Part shown: one piece after another, positions 35,559 through 45,401 of the stretch
Position numbering within the stretch: the stretch's first letter is position 1
How the letters are laid out: every line of letters begins with the position of its first letter
NCBI GenBank assembly: GCA_003446015.1
Contig: DMBU01000013.1
Location: 1-64,000 of the forward strand
Direction of reading: 5' to 3'
Length of the DNA stretch: 64,000 nucleotides
Source of the DNA: Bacteroidales bacterium
Lineage (GTDB): Bacteria > Bacteroidota > Bacteroidia > Bacteroidales > UBA12077
The notes under the pieces: model-generated
What the model was told of the DNA's origin: nothing
Database searches by the model: none
What the model saw: the letters and a program-made list of their open reading frames with translations, nothing else
Position numbers and translations under genes: made by a program

Positions 35559-36746
35559 ATGAACTATATTTTGTTTGATGACAAATCCTGGGACAATCTT
35601 TTACCATTAACTTTTACAAAACCAACTTGCGAAATCAGAGCTGGTATTATTACATTAAAAGAGAAATGGGAAAAATCTCTTAATGTAAAATTGTCATACT
35701 TGACAAAAGAGTATTTGCAGAAAAAGTACATATTAAATATCGATGATGATAATATTTTAATTAATGGTTCAATAATTTCGGATATTAATATTATTAAGCA
35801 CATTCAAAACTTAAATATTAATGAAGCGCTTATTAAGGATAATAAAATTCTTGCAGTTAGATTAGGAAAAAAGGATGTAACTATTTTCGATTATAAAAAT
35901 ACTGATAAATATTCTATTAAAAATTACGAAGACGATGTTGTAAAAATTACCTGGCCATGGGATATTTTCAGATTAAATGAAAAAATCATAAAATCAGATT
36001 TCGAATTACTAACAAAAGGTCGGGTATCGGCATTATTAAGTAAAACAAATAATGTTATTGGGACCGAAAATGTTTTTATTGAAGAAGGTGCGAAAATTGA
36101 ATTTGCTACATTAAATGCAAGTACAGGACCTATATACATTGGGAAGGATGCCGAGATTATGGAAAACAGTGTAATCCGTGGTCCATTTGCATTATGTGAT
36201 CATTCTGTTGTTAAAATGGCGGCTAAGATTTACGGACCAACAACAGTAGGACCTCACTCAAAAGTAGGCGGCGAAATTAACAATTCTGTTATATTTGGAT
36301 ATTCAAATAAAGCACACGATGGCTTTTTAGGAAACTCGGTTATTGGCGAATGGTGTAATTTAGGTGCTGATACAAATAACTCAAACTTAAAAAATAATTA
36401 TACCGAAGTGCGTCTTTGGAATTATGAAAACCAACGGTTTATAAAAACAGGATTGCAGTTTTGTGGATTAATTATGGGAGATCATTCAAAATGTGCGATA
36501 AATACCATGTTTAATACAGGAACTGTTGTGGGTGTTAATGCAAATATTTTTGGAGAAGGATTCCCCCGAAATTTTATTCCTTCGTTTTCCTGGGGTGGGG
36601 CTCATGGATTTACAGTTTATGGAATTGATAAAGCTTTTGAAGTAGCAGAAATTGTGATGGAACGAAGGGGAATTAAAATAAATCAAATCGAAAAAAATAT
36701 CCTAAAAGAGATTTTTGAAAGAACTTCAAAATACAGATTATTTTAA
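35559..36746 (+). CDS. GlmU-like protein with left-handed beta-helix acyltransferase domain
   Basis: A 395-residue protein of the Bacteroidota GlmU family. The first part (about residues 1-160) is a nucleotidyltransferase-like domain that lacks the Gly-rich signature of active enzymes. Residues from about 170 carry hexapeptide repeats (IGTENVFIEEGAKIE, VIRGPFALCDHSVVK) forming a left-handed beta helix. It may transfer acyl or nucleotidyl groups to sugars; the N-terminal activity is doubtful. Confidence 0.7.
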   Translation: MNYILFDDKSWDNLLPLTFTKPTCEIRAGIITLKEKWEKSLNVKLSYLTKEYLQKKYILNIDDDNILINGSIISDINIIKHIQNLNINEALIKDNKILAVRLGKKDVTIFDYKNTDKYSIKNYEDDVVKITWPWDIFRLNEKIIKSDFELLTKGRVSALLSKTNNVIGTENVFIEEGAKIEFATLNASTGPIYIGKDAEIMENSVIRGPFALCDHSVVKMAAKIYGPTTVGPHSKVGGEINNSVIFGYSNKAHDGFLGNSVIGEWCNLGADTNNSNLKNNYTEVRLWNYENQRFIKTGLQFCGLIMGDHSKCAINTMFNTGTVVGVNANIFGEGFPRNFIPSFSWGGAHGFTVYGIDKAFEVAEIVMERRGIKINQIEKNILKEIFERTSKYRLF

Positions 36747-36787
36747 CTTTTTCCTACCATATCCGATTTAGTAAAGAGAAAACAGTT

Positions 36788-36804
36788 TTGGCATAGTGAT
36801 TGCC
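36788..36804 (+). promoter_or_regulatory. Candidate sigma-54 promoter upstream of lon
   Basis: TTGGCATAGTGATTGCC fits the -24/-12 consensus TTGGCAnnnnnTTGC. The GG at 36790-36791 and GC at 36802-36803 are separated by exactly 10 nt as required. Transcription would start near 36815, about 70 nt before the lon ATG. No activator gene is next to it. Confidence 0.5.
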
Positions 36805-36884
36805 TGATCTTAATTCCGACATTATTTTTATTTAGTGCTGACATAATGTCTTAGGAATTTAATAAATTATAGGAAAGCAAAATT

Positions 36885-39347
36885 ATGAGTGATAAGATAA
36901 GAGAGAGTAAATATAAAAGTATATTTTTTGCCGCAGATATGGAAAGTGATGGTGAGTTTATTCCCTTAATTTCTGATGATGACGACGATAGGGATATAAA
37001 AAAGGCAGACCTTCCTAAAGAATTGCCAATTTTACCTCTAAGAAATACGGTATTATTTCCTGGTGTTATTCTTCCAATAACAGTTGGTAGAGAAAAATCA
37101 ATTCGTCTTATAAATGAAATTTATAAGAAAGATAAGATTATTGGTACGGTTGCACAAATAGACCCTCGTATAAATGAGCCAGAGGAAGAGGATATGTTCA
37201 GATTAGGAACTGTTGCACAAATTCTTAAAATCCTTGAAATGCCTGATGGAAGTACATCTGTAATAATTCAGGGTCGACAGAGGTTCGAATTAAATCAAAT
37301 GGTTCAGGCTGAACCCTATCATAAAGCCACAGTAACTTTATTAAAAGACAAAAAACCCAACGATAAAACCCGCGAATTCGAGGCAATTGTTGGATCATTA
37401 AAAGATCTTTCTTTAAGAATAATTAAACTGTCTAGTAATATTCCTCCTGAAGCCTCATTTGCTGTACGGAATATTGAAAATACTAAATTCCTGGTGAACT
37501 TCATATGTTCAAATAGCGATATCGATATTCAAGATAAGCAAAAGCTTCTTGAAATGGATAATTTAAAGGAGCGATCAATTCGATTGTTAGAGCATCTTAG
37601 CAAGCAAATACAAATGCTCGAATTAAAAAACGATATTCAATCAAAGGTAAGAACTGATCTGGATCGTCAACAGCGCGAGTACTTGTTGCATCAACAAATG
37701 AAAACCATCCAGGACGAATTGGGTGGAAATCCAATGGATCAGGAAATTGAGGATTTAAGGAAAAAAGCAAAAAGTAAGAAGTGGGGAAAGGAAGTAGCAG
37801 AAACATTTAACAAAGAAGTTGATAAATTACATAGATTAAATCCTGCAACTGGAGAATATTCTGTGCAGCTTAATTACTTACAGACATTGCTCGATCTTCC
37901 CTGGAACGAATATACCAATGATAATTTTGATTTAAAAAGAGCACAAAAAGTACTTGATGAGGATCATTTTGGATTGGAAAATGTAAAAGATAGAATCATT
38001 GAATACCTCGCTGTTCTTAAATTAAAAGGAGATTTAAAATCCCCAATTTTATGTTTATATGGACCTCCAGGTGTTGGAAAAACATCGCTGGGGAAATCAG
38101 TTGCCCGTGCTCTCGATAGAAAATATGTTAGAATGTCATTGGGTGGTTTGCACGACGAAGCTGAAATTCGCGGACACAGAAAAACGTACATTGGAGCAAT
38201 GCCTGGCAGAATTATCCAGAATATTAAAAAAGCAAAATCATCAAATCCGGTATTTATTCTAGATGAAATTGATAAAGTAGGAAAAGATTTTCACGGTGAT
38301 CCTGCATCAGCACTTCTGGAGGTTTTAGATCCGGAACAAAACAGTGCTTTTCACGACAATTATCTTGAACTGGAATTTGATCTTTCAAATGTGATGTTTA
38401 TTGCAACGGCCAATACATTATCGACTATAAATCCCGCTTTACGCGACAGGATGGAAATGATAGATGTGAGTGGATATATCGTTGAAGAAAAAATTGAAAT
38501 AGCAAAGCGCCATTTAATTCCTAAACAGCTTGATGCGCACGGGGTATCAAAATCTAAAGTGTCGTTTAATAAAAATGTACTGGAATATATTGTTGAGAAT
38601 TATACCCGGGAATCAGGAGTGAGAACCTTAGATAAAACCATTGCTAAAGTTACAAGAAATCTGGCCCGAAAAATTGCAATGGATGAAAAGTTCAAGAAAG
38701 CATTATCTGTTGATGATATTAAAGAAATATTAGGCCCTCCCGAATTTTCAAGAGATAAATATCAGGGCAATGAGTTTGCAGGAGTTGTTACAGGTTTAGC
38801 ATGGACTGCTGTAGGAGGTGAAATATTATTCATTGAAAGCAGTTTAAGTAAGGGCAAAGGAAATCTTACCTTAACCGGTAATTTAGGTGATGTAATGAAA
38901 GAATCGGCTGTTATTGCTCTTGAATATATAAAATCACATGCAGCGGATTTAAATATTAGCGATGAGGCATTTGAAAACTGGAACATTCACATTCATGTTC
39001 CTGAAGGAGCAATACCAAAAGACGGACCCTCAGCTGGTATAACTATGGCCACTTCGATTGCTTCAATTTTTACACAAAGAAAAGTTGAAAATAAAATAGC
39101 CATGACCGGCGAAATAACTTTACGTGGAAAAGTGTTACCTGTTGGAGGAATTAAAGAAAAGATCCTTGCTGCTAAACGAGCTAATATTACCGATATTATA
39201 ATCTCTGAAGACAACAGAAAAGATATAGGTAAAATTAAAGATATTTACTTAAAAGGCTTAACTTTTCATTATGTAAAAGAAATAATAGAAGTGCTTGATA
39301 TTGCTCTTTTAAAAGAAAAAGTTAAGAAACCATTGAAGATTTCTTAA
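36885..39347 (+). CDS. lon: Lon ATP-dependent protease (endopeptidase La)
   Basis: An 820-residue LonA. An N-terminal substrate-binding domain (about residues 45-240) with a coiled region is followed by the AAA module: Walker [10 protein letters not shown] (393-401) and Walker [10 protein letters not shown] (456-464). The protease domain has the Ser716-Lys759 dyad in KDGPSAG and GGIKEKI. A short acidic stretch (DDDDDRD near residue 31) precedes the N domain. It has a terminator and a candidate sigma-54 promoter. Confidence 0.96.
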   Translation: MSDKIRESKYKSIFFAADMESDGEFIPLISDDDDDRDIKKADLPKELPILPLRNTVLFPGVILPITVGREKSIRLINEIYKKDKIIGTVAQIDPRINEPEEEDMFRLGTVAQILKILEMPDGSTSVIIQGRQRFELNQMVQAEPYHKATVTLLKDKKPNDKTREFEAIVGSLKDLSLRIIKLSSNIPPEASFAVRNIENTKFLVNFICSNSDIDIQDKQKLLEMDNLKERSIRLLEHLSKQIQMLELKNDIQSKVRTDLDRQQREYLLHQQMKTIQDELGGNPMDQEIEDLRKKAKSKKWGKEVAETFNKEVDKLHRLNPATGEYSVQLNYLQTLLDLPWNEYTNDNFDLKRAQKVLDEDHFGLENVKDRIIEYLAVLKLKGDLKSPILCLYGPPGVGKTSLGKSVARALDRKYVRMSLGGLHDEAEIRGHRKTYIGAMPGRIIQNIKKAKSSNPVFILDEIDKVGKDFHGDPASALLEVLDPEQNSAFHDNYLELEFDLSNVMFIATANTLSTINPALRDRMEMIDVSGYIVEEKIEIAKRHLIPKQLDAHGVSKSKVSFNKNVLEYIVENYTRESGVRTLDKTIAKVTRNLARKIAMDEKFKKALSVDDIKEILGPPEFSRDKYQGNEFAGVVTGLAWTAVGGEILFIESSLSKGKGNLTLTGNLGDVMKESAVIALEYIKSHAADLNISDEAFENWNIHIHVPEGAIPKDGPSAGITMATSIASIFTQRKVENKIAMTGEITLRGKVLPVGGIKEKILAAKRANITDIIISEDNRKDIGKIKDIYLKGLTFHYVKEIIEVLDIALLKEKVKKPLKIS

Positions 39348-39363
39348 TTCTCAATAGTTAACT

Positions 39364-39395
39364 AATCCGATTATAAATTTATGATCGGATTTTTA
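39364..39395 (+). terminator. Terminator of lon
   Basis: AATCCGAT/ATCGGATT stem with a 12-nt loop, then a T-rich tail, about 17 nt after the lon stop. Confidence 0.75.
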
Positions 39396-39468
39396 ATTGA
39401 TTTTTCCTTTAAATTCCATAAATTTATCTTTTCTTAATTATAATTTTATAAATATAAATTTAAACTAA

Positions 39469-40005
39469 ATGAAAATGGGAGCTGGTTTATTCTGGGGTGT
39501 ATTATTAATTCTTATTGGAATAGGAGTTGTTATTCGTGTTGTTTTCAACATAAATTTCCCCATCGTCAAATTCATCATTGCATTTTTCTTCATTTTTATT
39601 GGCATCAAATTGCTTATCGGGAATTTTAATTTCCGGCATATTAACGTGGATGAAAATACCACTATTTTTAGTGAGAGTAGAATAGATGGTTTGGATGAGA
39701 ACTTTAAAGAATATAATGTAATATTTGGAAGTTCTGTAATTGATTTAAGGGACATAGATATTTCTAAAGGTTCGAAAGAAATAAAAATCAATACAATTTT
39801 CGGAGAAACTATTCTAAAAATTAGCGATAAAACACCAATTAAAATTAAAGCAGATGCTGCATTTGCAAATGCAAAATTACCTAATGGAAATACGGCAACA
39901 TTTGGCACAGGACGATATGAAAGTGAGACATTTAGCCCCGATACTAATTATATTTATGTTAAGGGTGATGTTGTTTTTGGCAGCTTCGAAATAAGAACGT
40001 ATTAG
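39469..40005 (+). CDS. LiaF-like membrane protein (DUF5668/toast-rack type)
   Basis: A 178-residue protein. Two membrane helices at the start (GLFWGVLLILIGIGVVIRV and the next hydrophobic block near residue 38) are followed by a beta-rich domain (FGSSVIDLRDIDIS, INTIFGETILKIS, VKGDVVFGSFEIRTY) as in LiaF and other cell-wall-stress proteins. It is monocistronic. Function in this organism is unknown. Confidence 0.7.
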   Translation: MKMGAGLFWGVLLILIGIGVVIRVVFNINFPIVKFIIAFFFIFIGIKLLIGNFNFRHINVDENTTIFSESRIDGLDENFKEYNVIFGSSVIDLRDIDISKGSKEIKINTIFGETILKISDKTPIKIKADAAFANAKLPNGNTATFGTGRYESETFSPDTNYIYVKGDVVFGSFEIRTY

Positions 40006-40021
40006 AATCCTGAAGAATTAT

Positions 40022-40052
40022 AAAGGGTCGCAACTAACTGCGACCCTTTTTT
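40022..40052 (+). terminator. Terminator between the LiaF-like and coiled-coil genes
   Basis: AAAGGGTCGC-aactaact-GCGACCCTTT followed by T residues. It serves the rightward gene and lies within 5 nt of the convergent gene. Confidence 0.85.
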
Positions 40053-40056
40053 GATT

Positions 40057-40605
40057 TTATTCTTTAATATAATCAAATGCTTTGTTTATTGATTTTTTGA
40101 TTTTTGAAAGGTTTTCTTCAAAACCATCTTTCACTTTATGCCAATTATGATCCTGAGATTCTTTTATTTCGGTCAATTTCTTTTCGAGTGATGTTTTATA
40201 GGTTTTTATGTTTTCAACCTGCTCCTTCAATTTTACCTTAAGATCCTCGCTTGCAATTATAGTTTTCTCTTCAAGTTCTTCAAGTTTTTTGTTTAAATCA
40301 TTAATCCAAACCTCTGCTTTTTCAGAAAAACTATTCTTGTCAGCATTTACAATATCAATAAACTCCTCAAAATCTAAGACAAGAGAGTCCCACTTGTCTT
40401 TACTGGCAGCTTTTAAGTCACTAAATTTCTGATCTAGTTTTTCCCTCTGATTTTTAAGAGAATTCAGTTTGCTTTCTAAATCTTCTATACTTGATTTTGC
40501 ATTTTGCTTAGCTTCGAGAGCTTTTGCTTCAAGCTCATATAATTTTGCTTTGAGTTGTTTTACCACAATTTCTGCCTTCATCTCGTAGTCTTTTCTTTCT
40601 TTCAT
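40057..40605 (-). CDS. Coiled-coil protein of unknown function
   Basis: A 182-residue soluble protein made almost wholly of charged helices rich in Lys, Glu and Leu, with heptad patterns (ELEAKALEAKQNAKSSIEDL). No signal peptide, membrane segment or catalytic motif is present. Such proteins are often stress-related or bind DNA or membranes, but no function can be assigned. Confidence 0.65.
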   Translation of the reverse strand: MKERKDYEMKAEIVVKQLKAKLYELEAKALEAKQNAKSSIEDLESKLNSLKNQREKLDQKFSDLKAASKDKWDSLVLDFEEFIDIVNADKNSFSEKAEVWINDLNKKLEELEEKTIIASEDLKVKLKEQVENIKTYKTSLEKKLTEIKESQDHNWHKVKDGFEENLSKIKKSINKAFDYIKE

Positions 40606-40732
40606 AACTTTCTACTTTATTGTTTTAAAAATAATCATTATAATATATGAAAATTATTCGGCAAAATCAAGTTGAAGTATAGTTTTTGGCCTGTAAATTA
40701 TGAAATATTCGCATAATATCAATCAAATGTTT

Positions 40733-40740
40733 TAAGTTTG
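40733..40740 (+). promoter_or_regulatory. -7 element for coaD
   Basis: TAAGTTTG matches TAnnTTTG and lies 23 nt before the ATG of coaD. No -33 TTTG at the usual spacing. Confidence 0.45.
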
Positions 40741-40763
40741 TTAGATTAATTAAAAAATCATTT

Positions 40764-41234
40764 ATGGAAAAAGTAGCCGTATTTCCAGGATCATTTGATC
40801 CATTTACTGTTGGTCACGAATCAATTGTTAACAGAGCACAGGTTTTATTCGATAAAATATATATCGCTGTAGGTTTTAATTCGAAAAAGGATGCTTTGTT
40901 TTCACTCGATGATAGAAAAAAATTCATAGCTGAGGTTTTTCAGGGAAATCCAAAAATTGAAATTGTTCATTTTGAGGGTTTAACAATAGAATTCTGCAAG
41001 AAAGTGAATGCTAATTACATTTTGAGAGGCTTAAGAACTGCAGCAGACTTTGAGTATGAAAGAGCAATTGCCCAGGTAAATAAAGCTATGTATGCTGGTA
41101 TTGAAACTGTATTCTTTTTAACTATGCCAGAGCATACTCCAATTAATTCGTCAATTGTAAGAGACATAATACGTCATGGTGGAGATGCAAGTAAATTTTT
41201 ACCTGCAAAAATGAATATTAAGAAGACAAATTAA
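40764..41234 (+). CDS. coaD: Phosphopantetheine adenylyltransferase
   Basis: A 156-residue enzyme that makes dephospho-CoA from 4'-phosphopantetheine and ATP. The nucleotidyltransferase motif GSFDPFTVGHESIVNRA includes the His-x-x-x pattern GHES, and the C-terminal segment TPINSSIVRDIIRHGGD holds the ISSSxxR-like motif (here NSSIVR). Length is normal for the family. The next gene follows at 11 nt and may be in the same transcript. Confidence 0.95.
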   Translation: MEKVAVFPGSFDPFTVGHESIVNRAQVLFDKIYIAVGFNSKKDALFSLDDRKKFIAEVFQGNPKIEIVHFEGLTIEFCKKVNANYILRGLRTAADFEYERAIAQVNKAMYAGIETVFFLTMPEHTPINSSIVRDIIRHGGDASKFLPAKMNIKKTN

Positions 41235-41245
41235 TTCTGTTAAAC

Positions 41246-42652
41246 ATGTTAAAAAGTAAATTGTTGATAATACTTATTGTATTGCCATTAAGCCTTTTTG
41301 CACAAAAAGTTGTTTTAAAAGGTAATGTACCCGAATACGCGGGTAAAACATTTACTTTTTTTGCGTATTCCGATCAAATAACATATTCAGAAAAGGAACT
41401 TTGCTCAAGCCTAGTTAATGAAAACGGCGACTTCTCTTGTTCTTTTGAAATAACTGAAATAACCTATGTATTTATTCATCTGGGTGCCTATGAAGCTTTT
41501 ATTTTTGCCGAACCTGATACCGAGTATAATCTGTTGTTTCCAGAACTAAAGGAAAAATCCCTTGCTGACAATCTTAATCCTTATTTTGAACCAGTAAAGT
41601 ATCACCTGGGAATAGAAAATTCAGTGGATACAGACCTGAACTACCAGCTGGCTTTTTTCGATGCTGTTTATTCAAAAATGATGGAGGATAATTCTTACTT
41701 AATTTATATCAAATCAAGGGAATTGGATGTTGATGGATCAATCCAGAAAGTCGATTCAATGTTTTCTAATAACGAATTGAAATTTTTCAATGATTTTAAG
41801 AAATACAAATTCGCTTCATATAGGCACTTATCATATCAGGAGAAAATGAAAAGTATTTCAAACACCTATTATTTAAATAAAGAAGTGCTGTATTCGAATC
41901 CTGCATATATGGAGTTATTTAACCAGGTTTACGACGAATATTTTTCATACTTTGGAAGAACAGATTCAGGCAAGCAGATTTACACTGATATCGGAAAATT
42001 AAAAAGCATTACATCCTTAAAAAGAACTCTCGGACAAGATTCGGTTTTAACAAACGACACTTTAAAAGAACTTGTAATTTTAAAATGCCTGCACGACGAA
42101 TTTTATAACGATAAATTTTCAAGATCGGCAATGTTAACAGTTCTTGATTCGCTTGTGTTGCAAACAAACATTGAAGAGCATAAATTAATTGCAAAAAATA
42201 TCAGAAATAAAGTAACCAAACTTATGGTTGGTTATAATCCCCCTGCCTTTGAGCTTTACGATATGGATAGCAATTTGGTAAGTATTGAATCTTTGAAGGG
42301 CGAATATGTTTATTTGAGCTTCTGTACTACTATTAGTTATGCCTGTATAAAGGAGTTTGGAATGCTCGAAAAGTTGTACGAAAATCATAAGGATCATTTT
42401 AAGATCGTCGTAATTTGTATGGACGAAAGTTATACACAGGTAAAAAGATTTGTTAATATGAAAGGATATTCATATACATTTTTATTTTATGGCAATCAAC
42501 CTGATGTGTTTAAAGATTATGACATTAGAGCTTTTCCAACCTATTATTTCATCGATAAAGAAGGGAAACTGGCAATTTCGCCTGCTCCATCTCCCGACCA
42601 AAATGCTGAGTATGTGATTTTCCAGAAAATGAGGGCAAATGGTGATATTTAG
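41246..42652 (+). CDS. Secreted thioredoxin-fold protein with degenerate active site (TlpA-like)
   Basis: A 468-residue secreted protein (signal ends LSLFAQ). The first half is a domain of the type found in Bacteroidota TlpA relatives, the second half a thioredoxin fold (PAFELYDMDSNLVSIESLKG). The usual CxxC is replaced by Ser364-Tyr-Ala-Cys367, with another Cys at 360; the cis-Pro loop (AFPTYYFID) is kept. It may be an isomerase, a binding protein or a one-cysteine redox protein. Confidence 0.75.
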   Translation: MLKSKLLIILIVLPLSLFAQKVVLKGNVPEYAGKTFTFFAYSDQITYSEKELCSSLVNENGDFSCSFEITEITYVFIHLGAYEAFIFAEPDTEYNLLFPELKEKSLADNLNPYFEPVKYHLGIENSVDTDLNYQLAFFDAVYSKMMEDNSYLIYIKSRELDVDGSIQKVDSMFSNNELKFFNDFKKYKFASYRHLSYQEKMKSISNTYYLNKEVLYSNPAYMELFNQVYDEYFSYFGRTDSGKQIYTDIGKLKSITSLKRTLGQDSVLTNDTLKELVILKCLHDEFYNDKFSRSAMLTVLDSLVLQTNIEEHKLIAKNIRNKVTKLMVGYNPPAFELYDMDSNLVSIESLKGEYVYLSFCTTISYACIKEFGMLEKLYENHKDHFKIVVICMDESYTQVKRFVNMKGYSYTFLFYGNQPDVFKDYDIRAFPTYYFIDKEGKLAISPAPSPDQNAEYVIFQKMRANGDI

Positions 42653-42696
42653 TGTGTATGAAGTAAAGATTAGCGTTTTTTTCTAATAACAATTCA

Positions 42697-43320
42697 TTAT
42701 TCAGTTTTAACAATATTAGCTTTTTTCAGAACTTCAATTATTGATGGGAACGTGTTATTCAGAACTTCGCTAAGATCATCTGCGTTTATCCATTTGGCTT
42801 CGGTAATTTCTTCTTCAGTTTGGGGCTTAGGATTTTTGGTTCCTTTAGACAGCATTTCGAACCAATACGTTCTCTTAAGGATGTCCTTTTCTTTTAAATT
42901 ATAGGTGTGGTAAGTAATTTCGATAAGATTTTTAATTTCAAGTTCTGTAATTCCACACTCTTCTTCAACTTCTCTTATTGCCCCTGCTTCCGGGCTTTCG
43001 GTTTTTTCTAATTTTCCTTTGGGTAAATCCCATTTTTCGCGTCTATAAATAAATAAAAATTCATTGTTGTTATTTTTAACCAGTCCGCCAGAAGCTTCAA
43101 TTAGCTTATAAAGCTTAATGAATTCATTAAATACATACTCAATATTTTCATGAACCACATAAAGATTTTTTAATGCAGGATTACTTAAAAAATTAGTTAA
43201 GCTTGTTTTCAGGACATCTCTGTTTGTAAAGAAATGAACGCTGGCATCAGCCTCAGCCGAAAGATTTTGATCATGATCAACAAAAAAAACTGTACGATCC
43301 TTGTAAAAAACTTTATACAT
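42697..43320 (-). CDS. NUDIX hydrolase
   Basis: A 207-residue protein whose C-terminal 140 residues form a NUDIX domain. The motif GKLEKTESPEAGAIREVEEECGI is spelled by GKLEKTE (the Gly and first Glu) and REVEEECGI (metal-binding Glu residues). An N-terminal segment of about 65 residues precedes it. It is divergent from pyrE with only 7 nt between them. Substrate unknown. Confidence 0.9.
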   Translation of the reverse strand: MYKVFYKDRTVFFVDHDQNLSAEADASVHFFTNRDVLKTSLTNFLSNPALKNLYVVHENIEYVFNEFIKLYKLIEASGGLVKNNNNEFLFIYRREKWDLPKGKLEKTESPEAGAIREVEEECGITELEIKNLIEITYHTYNLKEKDILKRTYWFEMLSKGTKNPKPQTEEEITEAKWINADDLSEVLNNTFPSIIEVLKKANIVKTE

Positions 43321-43327
43321 TTGCGGT

Positions 43328-43960
43328 ATGGAAAATTTAGAGAAAAAAATTGCACAATCACTATTGCAAATTAAGGCAATAAAGTTGCAACCTGCAAATC
43401 ATTTTACCTGGGCTTCAGGATGGAAATCACCTATTTATTGCGATAATAGAAAAACACTTTCCTACCCCGAAATCAGAAACGAAATCCGCGATGGATTTGT
43501 GAAATTAATTAACGAAAAATACGGAAGACCTGAAGTAATTGCCGGAGTTGCTACAGGGGCTATCGCCATTGGGGTATTAGTGGCTGATGCAATGAACCTT
43601 CCATTTGTTTATGTACGCCCTAAACCAAAGGAACATGGCTTGGGAAATATGATTGAAGGTGAAACCCCAACAGGAAAAAAGGTTGTTGTTATTGAAGATT
43701 TAATTTCAACTGGTACAAGTAGCCTGAAGGCTGTTGAGGCTCTAAGAAACGCCAATGTTGAGGTTCTTGGTATGCTTGCAATTTTTACGTACGGCTTTCA
43801 AACTGCGGATCGAAATTTTAATGATGCAAACGTAAAATTAAGTACATTAAGCAATTACGAGGTTTTGGTAAAAACCGCTTTGGAATCTGATTACATTAAA
43901 GAAACCGATCTGGAAACGCTAAAAGACTGGAGAAAGAACCCAGAAAGCTGGGGAGTTTAA
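43328..43960 (+). CDS. pyrE: Orotate phosphoribosyltransferase
   Basis: A 210-residue enzyme of pyrimidine synthesis that joins orotate to PRPP. The PRPP-binding motif VVVIEDLISTGTSS is present, with the conserved loop YVRPKPKEHGLGNMIEG and FTWASGWKSPIYCDNR at the start. Its promoter must overlap the start of the divergent NUDIX gene. Confidence 0.95.
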   Translation: MENLEKKIAQSLLQIKAIKLQPANHFTWASGWKSPIYCDNRKTLSYPEIRNEIRDGFVKLINEKYGRPEVIAGVATGAIAIGVLVADAMNLPFVYVRPKPKEHGLGNMIEGETPTGKKVVVIEDLISTGTSSLKAVEALRNANVEVLGMLAIFTYGFQTADRNFNDANVKLSTLSNYEVLVKTALESDYIKETDLETLKDWRKNPESWGV

Positions 43961-43985
43961 ATTCGCAAATAAAAAAGAAATAGTA

Positions 43986-44414
43986 ATGGGAAAATATAAT
44001 AGCAAAATTGGTAAGATTAACAAATCAGATGAGTTGATATATAATTTTCTTACCGACTTTAACAATTTAAAATCAGTTATTCCTCAGGGTAAAATAAAAG
44101 ATTTTGAAGCTACAGAAGATACTTGTAAGTTTAAAATTGAAGGAATAGGACAGGCGGGATTAAAAATAATTGAGAAGGAACCTAACAAATTGATAAAAAT
44201 AACAAGCGATGGTAAATCTCCGTTTAGTTTTTTCTTTTGGATTCAACTAAAACCAATGGAGGATGCTCAAAAAGAAACAGCAATAAGATTAACCATTGAT
44301 GCCAATTTAAATCCAATGATGAAAATGATGGTTGGTAAACATTTGCAAAAAGGAATCGATTCAATAGTCGATCAGATTGTTATCTTTTTTAACGAGAAAT
44401 TTAAGGAAGAATAA
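43986..44414 (+). CDS. SRPBCC-fold protein (START/polyketide cyclase-like)
   Basis: A 142-residue protein with the pattern of the SRPBCC ligand-binding fold: an early beta strand (NSKIGKINKSDELIYNFLTD), a middle set of strands and a long C-terminal helix (GKHLQKGIDSIVDQIVIFF). The ligand is unknown. It is 25 nt after pyrE and its 3' end overlaps birA by 14 nt on the other strand. Confidence 0.75.
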   Translation: MGKYNSKIGKINKSDELIYNFLTDFNNLKSVIPQGKIKDFEATEDTCKFKIEGIGQAGLKIIEKEPNKLIKITSDGKSPFSFFFWIQLKPMEDAQKETAIRLTIDANLNPMMKMMVGKHLQKGIDSIVDQIVIFFNEKFKEE

Positions 44415-45144
44415 ACTCAATTTCTTTAAAATCGAATTCTAAAGTTCTTTGATCTTCTGTTAGTATTTGTAAATGGCCAAACTCATTTACACCGATTATT
44501 TTTCCTTTGAAAGTTTCGTTTTCACTTCTAAAAAGGTGAATTTCGTTAAAACGGTATAAACATTTTAGGTATTCCTTATTAATTTCTTCGAATTTGCCTG
44601 CTTTAAGTTTATCATAAAAAAAACGAATGTTTTGTCGGAGTTTAACAATCTCCTGATCAATTGAATAATTCTTTTCTGTAATTTGCGATAAAGAAACCGG
44701 ATTTGGAGCATCGCTTAAAAAGGATTTTTGATTGAGATTTAATCCAATACCTATAATAGTTCGATGAATAGTTGATCCTTTTATACTATTTTCAATTAAA
44801 ATTCCTGCAATTTTTTTATCCTGATAATAAATATCGTTAGGCCATTTAATTTTAATATGGTTTGTTTTGGCGTGCAAATAATTTACAAGTCCTAACGAAA
44901 TAGCTTTTGATAAAAGAAAATTTTTCTCAAGAGGTACGAAATCGGGATATAAAACAAGGCTTAAAATTAAGTTTTTAGCCTTTTCGCTTTCCCATGTGTT
45001 TTGTCCTAAGCCTTTACCTTTAGATTGGAATAATGCTGAAACAATAGAACCTTCAACATATTCAGATTCTTTCAACAGATTCGAAAAATAAACATTCGTT
45101 GAATCAACAGAGCTTATTTTAATTATTTTTTGCCAGCTTTCCAT
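44401..45144 (-). CDS. birA: Biotin-[acetyl-CoA-carboxylase] ligase
   Basis: A 247-residue monofunctional biotin protein ligase. The biotin/AMP binding loop is GSIVSALFQSKGKGLGQNTW, where the usual GRGR loop reads KGKG, and KWPNDIYYQDKKIAGILIE carries the catalytic lysine region. No DNA-binding N-terminal domain is present, so it is not a repressor. It attaches biotin to acyl-CoA carboxylases. It is convergent with the SRPBCC gene. Confidence 0.9.
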   Translation of the reverse strand: MESWQKIIKISSVDSTNVYFSNLLKESEYVEGSIVSALFQSKGKGLGQNTWESEKAKNLILSLVLYPDFVPLEKNFLLSKAISLGLVNYLHAKTNHIKIKWPNDIYYQDKKIAGILIENSIKGSTIHRTIIGIGLNLNQKSFLSDAPNPVSLSQITEKNYSIDQEIVKLRQNIRFFYDKLKAGKFEEINKEYLKCLYRFNEIHLFRSENETFKGKIIGVNEFGHLQILTEDQRTLEFDFKEIEFILP

Positions 45145-45379
45145 TTCAATTTTTTAGATAAAGTTATGCGAAATCTGACAAAAGTTAAAAAATCATGACA
45201 AAATCTTTAAAAAAGGCGTTATTAATTTTAAAAAAATGACAATTTTGCCGCATAAACAAATCATTCTATCAATCTGTTTAAAAGGAATGATTTTTGATTA
45301 TAATACGCTTTTAGTACAAATTTTCGAAAACAATAACCAGAAGATAAACAGAGTTTTAAAAATAAATGGTAATATTCAT

Positions 45380-45387
45380 TACCTTTG
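45380..45387 (+). promoter_or_regulatory. -7 element for rsfS-ftsH-cdsA-psd
   Basis: TACCTTTG matches TAnnTTTG and lies 14 nt before the rsfS ATG, so the transcript would be nearly leaderless. No clear -33 box. Confidence 0.5.
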
Positions 45388-45401
45388 CAAAAAATAAATG
45401 A

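Noticed and set aside
39465..39908. 147-codon frame on the minus strand opposite the LiaF-like gene
   Set aside because: A shadow of the real gene: it mirrors the hydrophobic codons and has no known domain.
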